Of a stretch of 64,000 bases of DNA, positions 37,213 to 46,247 are shown in pieces. Source of the DNA: Lentimicrobiaceae bacterium (GTDB taxonomy: Bacteria; Bacteroidota; Bacteroidia; Bacteroidales; F082); the NCBI GenBank assembly GCA_015061335.1, contig SUWT01000006.1:1-64000 (forward strand), in the 5' to 3' direction. The position numbers and the translations under genes were made by a program. Numbering within the stretch: the first letter of the stretch is position 1; the number at the start of each line of letters is the position of its first letter. The notes under the pieces are model-generated. The model was given only the letters and a program-made list of their open reading frames with translations, did no database searches and was not told where the DNA came from.

Positions 37213-38064
37213 TTATTTCAAATTAGGTTGATAAAACTGTAGAAGTTGTTGTTTTTCTTCTTCTTTTAAGAAGATGAGGTTAGAGATAAGCCAGCCGCTA
37301 TTATAGCCATCTCTATTAAACCAAGAGACCTCAAAATACCAATTGTCTATTTGGAAGACGTGAAACTTCTCGCTATTTACTTTCTCGAAGACAAGATTAC
37401 CCTGTTTTATCTCATAGAAGAATATGGAGAGGTAATCTGGTGAGTATGAGTTGGATGCGTAATATTCAATACATTCAGGAGTCTTAAATATCTTATAAAT
37501 ATTCATGAAATCTAATTCGTGACTCATGGGATGCAGGAAATGCTTCTGCTGTTCTGAGATGTCACCTTTAGGGAACATCTTACTGAATTCGGGGAAATAC
37601 ACGTTTGTCAGAACCCATTTAGAACCTAGATTCTCTTTTTCTATAGCAAGTATCATACTTATTTCCACCTCTTCACCTTTCCATTTATATGTGGCAGAGA
37701 CTTCTGTGTACCATTCGCCGCCAAGGAATTCGAAGTAATTTGAGTCTGCTTTAGTGAGGTCTTCAATGAAGAAATCACGTAATGATCCGCTAGTCCTTTG
37801 ATTCTCCATATCGAACAAAAGAGGTAGTGTTAGTTTACGATTCTCTTTGTTTCTATATTCTGGTGAATCAGGATGGATTTTCTTTCCATATTGATCTTCC
37901 TCATAGTTAAAACGACTGATAAACTGACTCATCTGTTTGGTCATCGTATATAATGCCCTTTCATCTTTCTGAATATCACCTAGATCACTATATGTCTGTG
38001 CCTCAGAAATTAATATACAAGATGCAAACAGAAATAAAAAAATATACTTCAAATTCTTTTTCAT
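37213..38064 (-). CDS. Exported protein of unknown function
   Basis: A 283-residue protein with a signal peptide (to SEAQ). No domain is recognised. The middle (SATYKWKGEEVEISMILAIE, KWVLTNVYFPEF) and C-terminal parts (FEVSWFNRDGYNSGWLISN) look like two related beta-rich halves ending in a W/F strand and 'NxxF' motifs, perhaps an NTF2-like fold. It is coupled to the LRR gene and likely works with it. Confidence 0.6.
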   Translation of the reverse strand: MKKNLKYIFLFLFASCILISEAQTYSDLGDIQKDERALYTMTKQMSQFISRFNYEEDQYGKKIHPDSPEYRNKENRKLTLPLLFDMENQRTSGSLRDFFIEDLTKADSNYFEFLGGEWYTEVSATYKWKGEEVEISMILAIEKENLGSKWVLTNVYFPEFSKMFPKGDISEQQKHFLHPMSHELDFMNIYKIFKTPECIEYYASNSYSPDYLSIFFYEIKQGNLVFEKVNSEKFHVFQIDNWYFEVSWFNRDGYNSGWLISNLIFLKEEEKQQLLQFYQPNLK

Positions 38065-38079
38065 TTATAAAAATTTAAA

Positions 38080-38107
38080 AATAGCTCCGAAGAATCTCAG
38101 AGCTATT
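38080..38107 (-). terminator. Hairpin after the 38.1-kb gene
   Basis: AATAGCTC (38080-38087) and GAGCTATT (38100-38107); on the minus strand it is followed by TTTAAATTTTT. It probably separates the upstream gene pair (38118-39325) from the LRR pair. Confidence 0.55.
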
Positions 38108-38117
38108 ATGTTAATCA

Positions 38118-38693
38118 TCAGTGCGTTGTTTCCTTAACGCGCATATCTCCTAGCAGTACGTCCCAGAAACCAATGAGACGACCTCCTATCTGGGTCTCTT
38201 TACGTTTTACATAAACTGTGATGTCTTTCTTGGTTGTATCTTGATATACAAGACGACCTTCTTTGTCATAACCTTTAAATGTTTGGAATATTGTTATAAC
38301 ACCAACGTATGTGCCATCAGGTTGACGTTGTAAATCACTGACATATTCTATGTTATACCAATCGATCTCAACCTTATCGTAGTTAAGGCGCATCAATCTT
38401 TCAAGATATTGGCGTACTTTATAATACATTACCTCATTGCTTGCCAATGATGATACACCTATTTCTGCTTCAGGAGCAAAAAGTTCTTCTGCACGGTCTA
38501 TAACACGATTCGCCTCACTCCATGGTGTGTCTTTGGAACCTATGATCTTAATATACTTACTAAGGTCATGTACTTTCTCAAGTGCAAGACTATCAATAGC
38601 TTGTTTGCGTTCAGGACTTAATTCTTGTGCGAAAGCCTGTGTATTTATTGCTACAAAAATCCCAATTAACAATGTCAAAAAACTCTTTTTCAT
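38118..38693 (-). CDS. Exported protein of unknown function
   Basis: A 191-residue protein from ATG 38693 with a signal peptide (to AFAQE). The rest is helical first (about 25-90), then a beta-rich part with VEIDWYNIEYVSDLQRQ, GVITIFQTFKGYDKEG and KDITVYVKRK. The layout resembles nuclear transport factor 2-like periplasmic domains but no family is named with confidence. It starts five bases after the upstream lipoprotein gene ends. Confidence 0.6.
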   Translation of the reverse strand: MKKSFLTLLIGIFVAINTQAFAQELSPERKQAIDSLALEKVHDLSKYIKIIGSKDTPWSEANRVIDRAEELFAPEAEIGVSSLASNEVMYYKVRQYLERLMRLNYDKVEIDWYNIEYVSDLQRQPDGTYVGVITIFQTFKGYDKEGRLVYQDTTKKDITVYVKRKETQIGGRLIGFWDVLLGDMRVKETTH

Positions 38694-38698
38694 ATTTC

Positions 38699-39325
38699 TC
38701 ATTTTTTAATTAATTCTAACTCAGTAATCTTGTTATTATTGTCATATTTAATATCATTTATTCTGACATTGACTTCCTTTTTATCTTTAAGATAATTCAG
38801 ATATTTCTCTATTGTCGTTGGAGCATCGTAATCAATGATGTCGCCTACGTGATAAATTATGATAAGTACTGGGACATCAGGAGATGCGAACTGTTTCAGA
38901 ACGTTTTTAATTGTTGAGTTGGCACTATTTGCGTCTGGTGCACCTGCTATGATGGCGAAATAATCCTCCAACGATGTTATCGGTTTTGCCTGTTCTTCTA
39001 ATAAACGTAGTCGTTCTTCTTCCGCTAGACGGGCTGCTTCTGCCACATCATTGGCAATCTTGTCTTTAGCTCTTAAAATCAATGCATTAATCTCTTCGTT
39101 CTGTAAATCCATCTGCTCTATCTCAGCGACACGTGCAGCTCGATCCTCCAATGACCATTGTGTAGTGTTTTCTAAAATAGCGTTTAAATCAGTAGTGGCT
39201 TGTGCCAATTTTGCTTCATATTCTTGTTTGGCTAATTTCTTCTTACTTGAACAACTTGTTGAACCTCCAATTGTTACAAGAGCAATCATTGTAACGAAAA
39301 AAATGTTTTTAATCTTTGAAATCAT
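38699..39325 (-). CDS. Lipoprotein with coiled coil
   Basis: A 208-residue lipoprotein when started at ATG 39325: MISKIKNIFFVTMIALVTIGG then TSCSSKKK as lipobox. A charged, Ala- and Glu-rich helix (about 30-110, with RLAEEERLRLLEEQ) should form a coiled coil. The C-terminal 90 residues hold a small alpha/beta domain (DVPVLIIIYHVGDIIDYD). It is the first gene of the exported-protein group. Function unknown. Confidence 0.65.
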   Translation of the reverse strand: MISKIKNIFFVTMIALVTIGGSTSCSSKKKLAKQEYEAKLAQATTDLNAILENTTQWSLEDRAARVAEIEQMDLQNEEINALILRAKDKIANDVAEAARLAEEERLRLLEEQAKPITSLEDYFAIIAGAPDANSANSTIKNVLKQFASPDVPVLIIIYHVGDIIDYDAPTTIEKYLNYLKDKKEVNVRINDIKYDNNNKITELELIKK

Positions 39326-39351
39326 AACTTTAAAATTAGAATTATACAACG

Positions 39352-39383
39352 CAAAAATAATCATTTTAAGAACGTAAATCCAA
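39352..39383 (-). promoter_or_regulatory. Promoter of the coiled-coil lipoprotein operon
   Basis: On the minus strand, TTG (39383-39381), 21 bases, TATTTTTG (39359-39352) and CG. The leader to the ATG at 39325 is about 20 bases. Confidence 0.5.
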
Positions 39384-39472
39384 TTGTTATTGTATAAAAT
39401 TTATAAAAATATTATACAAAATGCTGCTGATAAAATTTTTTTAGCGAATTTTGCGAAAATAATGTCACTTTG

Positions 39473-41293
39473 ATGATAAAACACTATAACATACCGATTT
39501 TTTTACCAGAACTCGCTTGTCCTTACAGATGTGTTTATTGTAATCAATTTAGTATTACAGGACTGAATGCCTTTGTTAAACCTGAGGATGTTAAAAATAT
39601 AATTGACAGTCATTTATCTTCCTTCAAAGAAGAAAACAGATTTGTTGAAGTTGCTTTCTTCGGAGGTAATTTCACAGGTCTTCCTATCAAAATGCAGAAC
39701 GATTATCTCGAGATAGTTCAGCCTTATCTTGATAAGAATCTCATTCACGGAATACGTTGCAGTACGCGTCCCGATTATATCGACCTTAAACGTGTAAGGG
39801 AAATAAAATCATACGGAATGCGTAATATCGAACTCGGAGCACAAAGTACCAACGACGATGTCTTGAAACATTGCAAACGTGGACATACTTATAACGATAT
39901 TGTTGAAGCATCGCAAATAATTCTCTCAGAAGATATTACTTTAGGATTGCAGATGATGATAGGTCTGCCTTCTGATTCTGAAGAGAAAGATTTTCAGACA
40001 GCCAAAGACATTGTAGATCTCGGTGCGAAGGAAACTCGTATCTATCCTTGTATCGTAGTGAAAGACACTGAATTAGAAATGATGTATAATTCAGGAGAAT
40101 ATAAAGCACTTTCTATTGAAGAAGCTGTTGTACGTTCTTCTAAATTATATACTTATTTTGCTGAAAATCAGGTGAAAGTACTACGAATCGGACTTCATGC
40201 TTCCGATGAATTGGATAACGAAGCCTACGTGGCAGGTCCTTATCATAAGAATTTTGCCGAGATGGTTTTCTCTCGCATCTGGAGAGATAATCTGAAAACC
40301 TTAAAACCTGAGAATCTGAGAAGTAAGGACATTATCATCAACGTTCCTGAATCGCAAATTAATCATGCTATTGGATGGAAAGGCGAGAATAAGAAGATGT
40401 TGTCGGAAAAGTTTGATGAGGTATTTTTTAAGGTCAACAAGACAACAAGTAGAGACGCGTCAATGACTCCTATAAAATTAACAAACATTGACACGTCTCA
40501 ACAACTAAATGAATTCTATTTTACCATCACTTTAAAAGAAGATTTGCCGACGATAATAGCTGACTCTAAGATGCCTGAGGAAGCGAAAAAGAATCTTAAA
40601 AAAATAGGTAACGTACTTTTTATCAACCCTACTTCAATAACTTACGATTCAATATCATCGCATCCTGACATTTTCTTTTTCCAAAAAGATGATGCTTTGA
40701 TTTATGCACCTAATGCTCCGAAAAAGATTGTCAAGGAATTGAAGAAGAGAAAGATAAATCTTATCGAAGGCGAGAAAGAAGTAGGGAAGAAATATCCGGA
40801 TACGGTTCCATATAATGCAGTCGGAATCGGAAATTTATTGATACATAGTTTGAAATATACCGATGCTAAAATTTTATCATCTTATAAAAATCATATCCAT
40901 GTAAATCAAGGATATACGCGATGTAACCTTTTGGCTTTGAACGAGAATTGTTTCATAACATCTGATATTGGCATTTTCAATGCCGTCAACGGACAACAGA
41001 CAACGGACAACAGACTTTGTTCTCACGAATCTCTTGTGGAGACGTACGGACGTACGTCTGAATACATATCCGTTCTTTACATCGACCCGAAGCAGATTAA
41101 CTTAGAAGGTCAGAAAAACGGATTTTTCCCCGGTTGCTGCGGAGTATGGAAGAACAATCTTATCGTTTGCGGTAGCACGAAATATTTAAAAGAAAAAGAA
41201 GAATTAGACCAATTCCTTCAAGACAACAATTTTAATCTCATAGAGTTATATGATGGAGAATTGATTGATGTGGGAAGCGTTTTTTTCAATTGA
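39473..41293 (+). CDS. Radical SAM protein with extra C-terminal domain, carrying repeat-derived inserts
   Basis: A 606-residue protein from ATG 39473. The first about 300 residues are an Elp3-like radical SAM domain: C16PYRC20VYC23 binds the 4Fe-4S cluster, FFGGNFTGLP is the GGE-like motif, and ELGAQSTNDDVLK and LQMMIGLP fit the barrel. A connecting part leads to a C-terminal domain (about 350-606) with Cys-rich endings (GYTRCN, GFFPGCCGVW) like the DUF6873 family. Codons 326-342 or so (SRDASM...IDTS) are an in-frame palindromic element, and residues NGQQTTDNR and VETYGRTSE come from two other repeats. The role may be RNA modification, by likeness to Elp3; unproven. Confidence 0.82.
   Translation: MIKHYNIPIFLPELACPYRCVYCNQFSITGLNAFVKPEDVKNIIDSHLSSFKEENRFVEVAFFGGNFTGLPIKMQNDYLEIVQPYLDKNLIHGIRCSTRPDYIDLKRVREIKSYGMRNIELGAQSTNDDVLKHCKRGHTYNDIVEASQIILSEDITLGLQMMIGLPSDSEEKDFQTAKDIVDLGAKETRIYPCIVVKDTELEMMYNSGEYKALSIEEAVVRSSKLYTYFAENQVKVLRIGLHASDELDNEAYVAGPYHKNFAEMVFSRIWRDNLKTLKPENLRSKDIIINVPESQINHAIGWKGENKKMLSEKFDEVFFKVNKTTSRDASMTPIKLTNIDTSQQLNEFYFTITLKEDLPTIIADSKMPEEAKKNLKKIGNVLFINPTSITYDSISSHPDIFFFQKDDALIYAPNAPKKIVKELKKRKINLIEGEKEVGKKYPDTVPYNAVGIGNLLIHSLKYTDAKILSSYKNHIHVNQGYTRCNLLALNENCFITSDIGIFNAVNGQQTTDNRLCSHESLVETYGRTSEYISVLYIDPKQINLEGQKNGFFPGCCGVWKNNLIVCGSTKYLKEKEELDQFLQDNNFNLIELYDGELIDVGSVFFN
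40450..40499 (+). repeat. Palindromic element copy C, in frame inside the radical SAM gene
   Basis: GAGACGCGTCAATG (40452-40465), a 20-base middle, CATTGACACGTCTC (40486-40499). From AGT to TCT the insert is 51 bases, 17 codons, encoding SRDASMTPIKLTNIDTS. The frame is kept on both sides, and the same strand and frame are used as in copy D. Confidence 0.88.
40988..41015 (+). repeat. GGACAACAGACAAC repeat in the radical SAM gene
   Basis: CAACGGACAACAGA (40988-41001) followed by CAACGGACAACAGAC, two near-identical 14-base units. They are translated as NGQQTTDNR. Related DNA lies at 42451-42478 and 43991-44013. Confidence 0.75.
41040..41059 (+). repeat. Short palindrome, possible remnant of the GTAGAGACG family
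   Basis: AGACGTACG, GA, CGTACGTCT: a perfect 9-bp inverted repeat preceded by GG, recalling the GAGACGTAT...ATACGTCTC arms of copy E with the middle lost. It is translated as VETYGRTSE in the radical SAM protein. Confidence 0.4.
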
Positions 41294-41383
41294 GAATTGA
41301 AAGTTGAAATTTGAAAATTTGCGACTTGCATCTTACAATTTTTAAAAAAAATGCGACTTGTATCTTACAATTTTAAAAATATC
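41281..41383. repeat. Simple repeats after the radical SAM gene
   Basis: First an AATTGAAAGTTGAAA-type repeat, then two 32-base units beginning TGCGACTTG(C/T)ATCTTACA at 41320 and 41352. The 32-base period is the same as that of the unrelated repeat at 1541-1628. Confidence 0.6.
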
Positions 41384-41480
41384 TTTATAATGTATTATAA
41401 ATCAAGTGTTTTTCCAACTAAAGTTTGTAATTTAAAGATAAGTCTTTAATCAATGACCAAAGACTTATCTATAAAACGAG

Positions 41481-42320
41481 TTACGGTTTAGTTACAGGAA
41501 CTTGAATAATGGTAAGCCATTTGCTCGTATCGTCTTGATTCCAGATACCATCTATATAGTTGGCTCTTGGTTCTCCAGCAATCTCATAACCGAGTTTTGC
41601 AATTTCTTCAAAAAGTTCCAAATAACTTTCGCGAAGTAAAGAATAAGGTCCGTAGACTTTCTTACAGATTGCGGTCTGTACCTCAGGAAGTTTCTTGAAT
41701 TTCACTATGTCAGAATCAGTTCCCATCTCGGTCACTCTTTCACAATACTCGATTTCAAAATCTGTTTCCTTATATTCTCCGGATAGTTCGGTAGTGAAGC
41801 AATAACCAGGTTCAGGACATTTGCAAGCGAGTCGCGCCATTTCAGGGCCGACAATGTTCACAAGATGTGTTCCCAATTCGTCATAACACTTAAGAGTCGT
41901 TCTGTTGTATGCCACAATAATTTCAGGCAATGAATCGAAAAAAATGCTTTCCATAGTTTTAATTTTTTTAATTTTCTTTTGCTCGGAAAGATAATTCTTC
42001 AGATGAAGTTGACGCTGTTTCAGATATGCGATTTGTTGTTTGCACTCATCAATCTTAATCTTAATTGCCTCAATATCAGGAATAGGATTTTCGTCGTCAT
42101 ACAATTCCCGAATCTCAGTCAAACTAAAACCAAGATCTTTGAGTTTCAGTATCGCTATCAGTTTCTGCAGATTTGCCGTACAATAATAACGATATCCCGT
42201 CCATCTGTCGATAATATCTGGTTCTAACAAACCGATTTCTTCATAGTGTCTGAGAGTCCTCACCGTCACCCTTGCGAGTTTGCTTATCTCTCCGATTTTG
42301 TACTTAATTATTTTAACCAT
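41481..42320 (-). CDS. MerR-family regulator with GyrI-like effector domain
   Basis: A 279-residue regulator from ATG 42320; the longer frame starts inside the promoter. The N-terminal winged helix shows KIGEISKLARVTVRTLRHYEEIGLL, the MerR signature. A dimerisation helix follows (IKIKIDECKQQIAYLKQRQ). The C-terminal half (about 125-279) is a GyrI/AraC effector-binding fold like that of BmrR, which binds cationic drugs. Cys in CKCPEPGYCF could bind metal. No obvious target operon lies beside it, but a MerR-type operator overlaps its own promoter, so autoregulation is likely. Confidence 0.85.
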   Translation of the reverse strand: MVKIIKYKIGEISKLARVTVRTLRHYEEIGLLEPDIIDRWTGYRYYCTANLQKLIAILKLKDLGFSLTEIRELYDDENPIPDIEAIKIKIDECKQQIAYLKQRQLHLKNYLSEQKKIKKIKTMESIFFDSLPEIIVAYNRTTLKCYDELGTHLVNIVGPEMARLACKCPEPGYCFTTELSGEYKETDFEIEYCERVTEMGTDSDIVKFKKLPEVQTAICKKVYGPYSLLRESYLELFEEIAKLGYEIAGEPRANYIDGIWNQDDTSKWLTIIQVPVTKP

Positions 42321-42345
42321 ATCCGCTGCGCTTTGGATTTCGGTG

Positions 42346-42378
42346 CAAAGATATATCATGACCTTAGGTACGAGTCAA
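42346..42378 (-). promoter_or_regulatory. merR promoter with dyad operator
   Basis: On the minus strand, TTG (42378-42376), 22 bases, TATCTTTG (42353-42346) and CA. The spacer is longer than the usual 20-21 bases, a hallmark of MerR-controlled promoters, and contains the dyad ACCTAAGGT (42369-42361) within GAC...GTC (42376-42360). Sequence features are seen; MerR binding is inferred. Confidence 0.5.
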
Positions 42379-42450
42379 GAAAAATCTTGATTTATTTCTG
42401 ATTTTACTAAAATAACTCCTCATTGCTCAAAGCTCATTGCCAAAAAAATC

Positions 42451-42478
42451 TGTTGTCCGTTGACTGTTGTCCGTTGTC
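42451..42478 (-). repeat. GGACAACAGACAAC repeat in the U32 promoter
   Basis: On the minus strand it reads GACAACGGACAACAG and TCAACGGACAACAGA. On the plus strand its GTTG units supply the -33 part of the promoter for the U32 gene, which has its -7 box at 42485. Confidence 0.65.
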
Positions 42479-42484
42479 TTTTAG

Positions 42485-42492
42485 TATCTTTG
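42485..42492 (+). promoter_or_regulatory. -7 box of the U32 gene
   Basis: TATCTTTG followed by CG, 16 bases ahead of the ATG at 42509. TTG (42460-42462), 22 bases upstream inside the repeat, could act as -33 box. Confidence 0.5.
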
Positions 42493-42508
42493 CGACAAAC
42501 ATTTCCTT

Positions 42509-44428
42509 ATGAAAAAAATTGAGCTTTTATCGCCGGCGAAGAATTTGGAAGTTGGTATTGCTGCTATCAACCATGGTGCTGATGCTGTGTATATTGGAGG
42601 ACCGAGTTTCGGGGCGAGAGAGAAAGTCGGGAATAGCATTGAAGACATTGAAACTCTTTGCAGACACGCGGCTCTCTTTGACGCTAAAGTATATGTCACG
42701 ATGAACACATTGCTGTTCGACAGCGAGTTGGAAGAAGCTCGCAAGATAGCATACGACTGCTGGAACGCCGGTGTCGATGCGCTCATAGTTCAAGATATGG
42801 CGTTGTTGAATATGGATATGCAGCCTATCGCCTTGCACGCTTCGACTCAATGTCATAATATTGATGCGGAGAAGGTTAAGTTCTTGGAAGACGTAGGTTT
42901 TTCTCAAGTCGTTTTGGCGAGAGAATTAAGCATCGAGCAGATAAAGGAAATCCGTTCAAGAACTACAGTTCCGTTGGAATATTTCGTTCACGGCGCGTTG
43001 TGCGTCTCGTATAGCGGACAATGTTATTTAAGCCACGTCATCGGCGGACGTTCCGCCAACAGAGGAGCCTGCGCTCAGCCTTGCCGTCTCGCATGGAATC
43101 TCGAAAATGCAGAAGGCAAACGATTGGTTTCCAACAGGCATCTTCTTTCATTGAGAGATTTGAATGACAGCAAAAACATAGAAGAACTCATCGATGCCGG
43201 AATCACTTCTTTCAAAATTGAAGGCAGACTGAAAGACATCGATTATGTTAAAAACGTCACCGCTTTTTATAGAAAGACGATTGACGAAATCATTGAAGGT
43301 CGCGACGATTTATGCAGAAGCTCTCGCGGTGAAAGCAATCCTTCTTTCTATCCGAATCCGGAGAAATCGTTTTCAAGAGGTTTCACCGATTATTTTATTC
43401 ACGGTCGCCAGAAATATATTGACGCTCCTTATTCGCCTAAGTCGATGGGAGAATATCTCGGAACAATAGAAAAAGTCAAGAATAAGTCGGTGACTATCAG
43501 GACAGGGAAAACGCTTCATAATGGCGACGGACTTTGTTTCTTAGACAGAGAGAATAATCTTTTAGGATTTAATGTAAATGCCGTCAGTAGAGACGCGTCA
43601 ATGTTACCTACAATAAAACACATTGACACGTCTAAAAATCGACAAATTCAACGTCAGACGGTTACAAGCAATACCGACATTTCGATGATGACGAGATTTA
43701 AGATTGAGGGAAGCAAGATTTTCAGAAATTCGGATTTGGTATGGCAGAAAGAAGTCGAGAAATCGCAAGGTAACAGAAAGATTAAAATCGACTTGAGATT
43801 TACCGATACAGAAGACGGATTTGCTTTGTCGGCAAAATTACATAATGAAGATTCAGAATATGTTACGACGAATATTTCGATAGAAAAAGAAATCGCCAAC
43901 AATGCAGAAAAGGCGTTAGAAAATATTAAGAATAAAATATCGCAATGGGGCGACACGGAATTTTCGGTGGCAAAAATTGAAATATTTTTTGACAACAGAC
44001 AACAGACAACGGCCTATTTCATTCGCACATCGGTTCTTGGCGAGATGAAGAAAGATTTGGTGGAGAAATTGAAATCATATCTCATTGATAAACATCGTAA
44101 TGAAAGAGAGACATTTGTAAAACCAAAAACAAATGCGATTTATCCTAAAGAAAGTCTCTCTTATCTCGGCAATGTCATCAACAATAAATCGAGAGAGTTT
44201 TATGAACTTCATGGCGTTATAGATGTTGAAGATGGATTGGAAAAACTCAAATCTAATGACGAGCTTGTTGTAATGACGACAAAACATTGTATTCGTTACG
44301 CTAACAATATATGTAGCAAAGAAATCGGGAAACCGGCGACATCGTTATATTTGGTCAACGACAAAGGACGTTTCCGTCTCGACTTCGATTGCAGAAATTG
44401 TTGCATGAAAGTGATTAAAGAGAAATAA
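42509..44428 (+). CDS. Peptidase U32-family protein (RlhA/TrhP-like RNA hydroxylase), with repeat-derived inserts
   Basis: A 639-residue protein. The U32 core (about 1-270) opens [26 protein letters not shown] and includes [32 protein letters not shown] and FKIEGRLK, with the four conserved Cys of the family. U32 proteins of this kind are linked to 5-hydroxylation of rRNA cytidine or tRNA uridine in E. coli rather than to proteolysis. The C-terminal half fits the DUF3656 region. At about residues 360-376 an in-frame palindromic element adds SRDASM...IDTS, and DNRQQTTA near residue 496 comes from a second repeat. Both lie in variable parts outside the core. Confidence 0.88.
   Translation: MKKIELLSPAKNLEVGIAAINHGADAVYIGGPSFGAREKVGNSIEDIETLCRHAALFDAKVYVTMNTLLFDSELEEARKIAYDCWNAGVDALIVQDMALLNMDMQPIALHASTQCHNIDAEKVKFLEDVGFSQVVLARELSIEQIKEIRSRTTVPLEYFVHGALCVSYSGQCYLSHVIGGRSANRGACAQPCRLAWNLENAEGKRLVSNRHLLSLRDLNDSKNIEELIDAGITSFKIEGRLKDIDYVKNVTAFYRKTIDEIIEGRDDLCRSSRGESNPSFYPNPEKSFSRGFTDYFIHGRQKYIDAPYSPKSMGEYLGTIEKVKNKSVTIRTGKTLHNGDGLCFLDRENNLLGFNVNAVSRDASMLPTIKHIDTSKNRQIQRQTVTSNTDISMMTRFKIEGSKIFRNSDLVWQKEVEKSQGNRKIKIDLRFTDTEDGFALSAKLHNEDSEYVTTNISIEKEIANNAEKALENIKNKISQWGDTEFSVAKIEIFFDNRQQTTAYFIRTSVLGEMKKDLVEKLKSYLIDKHRNERETFVKPKTNAIYPKESLSYLGNVINNKSREFYELHGVIDVEDGLEKLKSNDELVVMTTKHCIRYANNICSKEIGKPATSLYLVNDKGRFRLDFDCRNCCMKVIKEK
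43588..43635 (+). repeat. Palindromic element copy D, in frame inside the U32 gene
   Basis: GAGACGCGTCAATG (43590-43603), a 17-base middle, CATTGACACGTCT (43621-43633). From AGT to TCT it is 48 bases, 16 codons, encoding [16 protein letters not shown]. It is closest to intergenic copy B. Confidence 0.88.
43991..44013 (+). repeat. GGACAACAGACAAC repeat in the U32 gene
   Basis: TGACAACAGACAACAGACAA then CGG, translated as DNRQQTT in the U32 protein. It shares the unit found at 40988 and 42451. Confidence 0.65.
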
Positions 44429-44435
44429 AAATCAT

Positions 44436-44443
44436 TATTTTTG
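44436..44443 (+). promoter_or_regulatory. -7 box of aspS
   Basis: TATTTTTG, 37 bases ahead of the aspS ATG and just past the U32 stop codon. Confidence 0.4.
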
Positions 44444-44480
44444 TAAGTCAAATTTTGAAATAATAAAAAAAGATATAAAT

Positions 44481-46247
44481 ATGTACAGAACACATACTTG
44501 CGGTGAACTTCGTCTTGCAGATGCGGGAAAAGAAGTCGTTTTAAGCGGTTGGGTGCAACGCGTTCGCGACAAAGGCACTCTCATTTGGATTGACATTCGT
44601 GACAGATACGGATTGACACAGCTCTTCTTACAAGAAGGCGTCACATCTGCAGAAGTGATAGAGAAAGCTCGTACCTTAGGACGTGAGTTCGTCATTCAAG
44701 CCAAAGGTAAAGTCATTGAAAGAGAATCGAAAAACCCTAACATCCCTACAGGTGAAATCGAGTTGCAACTCACAGAACTGAACATCTTGAATGCAAGTAA
44801 GACTCCGCCTTTCACTATCGAAGACAAATCAGACGGCGGCGACGACCTCCGTATGAAATATCGTTACTTAGACTTACGTCGTAATCCTTTGAAGAACAAT
44901 CTCATCTTACGTCATAACGTAGCAATCGAGACAAGAAGCTATTTGTCGGAACAAGGATTTATCGAGATAGAAACACCTTGTCTAATTAAATCGACACCTG
45001 AAGGAGCACGCGACTTCGTCGTTCCATCACGTATGAATCCGGGTGAGTTCTACGCACTTCCACAGTCGCCACAACAATTTAAGCAATTATTGATGGTAGC
45101 AGGTTTCGACAAATATTTCCAAATAGTACGCTGTTTCCGCGACGAAGACCTTCGTGCCGACCGTCAACCAGAGTTCACACAGATAGACTGCGAGATGTCG
45201 TTCGTAGAACAAGAAGACGTCTTGAACACATTTGAAGGCTTGACGAAACATCTCTTCAAGAAAGTCAAAGGCTTGGAATTCGATAAATTCCCACGCATGA
45301 CATGGCACGACGCGATGAAATATTACGGCAGCGACAAGCCAGACATCCGCTTCGACATGAAATTCGTCGAACTCACAGATTTAGCACAAGGCAAAGGATT
45401 CCCGGTATTCGACGACGCTGAGTTAGTCGTTGCTATCAACGCTAAAGGCTGCGCTTCATACACACGTAAGCAAATCGACGCATTGACAGACTTCGTCAAG
45501 AGACCACAAGTCGGAGCTAAAGGTTTGGTTTATGTAAAATATAACGAAGACGGCAGCATTAAGTCATCAGTCGATAAGTTCTATACACCAGAAGATTTGA
45601 AGACATGGTTAGACCGTTGCGGCGCAGTAGCAGGCGATATGTTGTTAATTCTCTGCGGTAAAGCGATGGAGACAAGAGAACAGATGAATTGCCTACGTCT
45701 CGAGATGGGCAACCAACTCGGACTTCGTAACCCAGACGATTACAAACCATTATGGGTCATCGACTTCCCACTCTTGGAATGGGACGAAGAGACACAAAGA
45801 TATTACGCAAAACATCACCCATTCACAGCACCTAAGCCGGAAGACGAATATCTTTTGGACGAAGATCCAAGCAGATGGGCTGAGATCAGAGCCAATGCTT
45901 ACGACATCGTATTGAACGGCGTTGAAATCGGCGGCGGTTCAGTACGTATCTTCAACAGAGACTTACAAAACAAGATGTTCCGCACTTTAGGCTTCACCGA
46001 TGAAAGCGCACAAGCACAATTCGGTTTCTTGATGAACGCCTTCGAATACGGCGCACCACCACACGCAGGTCTCGCCTTCGGCTTCGACAGACTCTGCTCA
46101 TTGTTCGGCGGTCAGGAAAGCATCCGCGACTTCATCGCATTCCCTAAGAACAATCAAGGTCGCGACGTGATGACAGAATCACCATCAACAATCGCTGACG
46201 CACAATTAGAAGAATTACAGATAAAATTAGATTTGAGGGGCGAATGA
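44481..46247 (+). CDS. aspS: Aspartyl-tRNA synthetase
   Basis: A 588-residue bacterial-type enzyme charging tRNA-Asp. The N-terminal anticodon-binding OB fold ([21 protein letters not shown]) is followed by the class II core: motif 2 [18 protein letters not shown], the bacterial GAD insertion (about 290-410) and motif 3 [15 protein letters not shown]. The gene overlaps pfkA by four bases (ATGA). Codon use is GC-richer than in the surface genes, like mutAB, in line with high expression. Confidence 0.97.
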   Translation: MYRTHTCGELRLADAGKEVVLSGWVQRVRDKGTLIWIDIRDRYGLTQLFLQEGVTSAEVIEKARTLGREFVIQAKGKVIERESKNPNIPTGEIELQLTELNILNASKTPPFTIEDKSDGGDDLRMKYRYLDLRRNPLKNNLILRHNVAIETRSYLSEQGFIEIETPCLIKSTPEGARDFVVPSRMNPGEFYALPQSPQQFKQLLMVAGFDKYFQIVRCFRDEDLRADRQPEFTQIDCEMSFVEQEDVLNTFEGLTKHLFKKVKGLEFDKFPRMTWHDAMKYYGSDKPDIRFDMKFVELTDLAQGKGFPVFDDAELVVAINAKGCASYTRKQIDALTDFVKRPQVGAKGLVYVKYNEDGSIKSSVDKFYTPEDLKTWLDRCGAVAGDMLLILCGKAMETREQMNCLRLEMGNQLGLRNPDDYKPLWVIDFPLLEWDEETQRYYAKHHPFTAPKPEDEYLLDEDPSRWAEIRANAYDIVLNGVEIGGGSVRIFNRDLQNKMFRTLGFTDESAQAQFGFLMNAFEYGAPPHAGLAFGFDRLCSLFGGQESIRDFIAFPKNNQGRDVMTESPSTIADAQLEELQIKLDLRGE

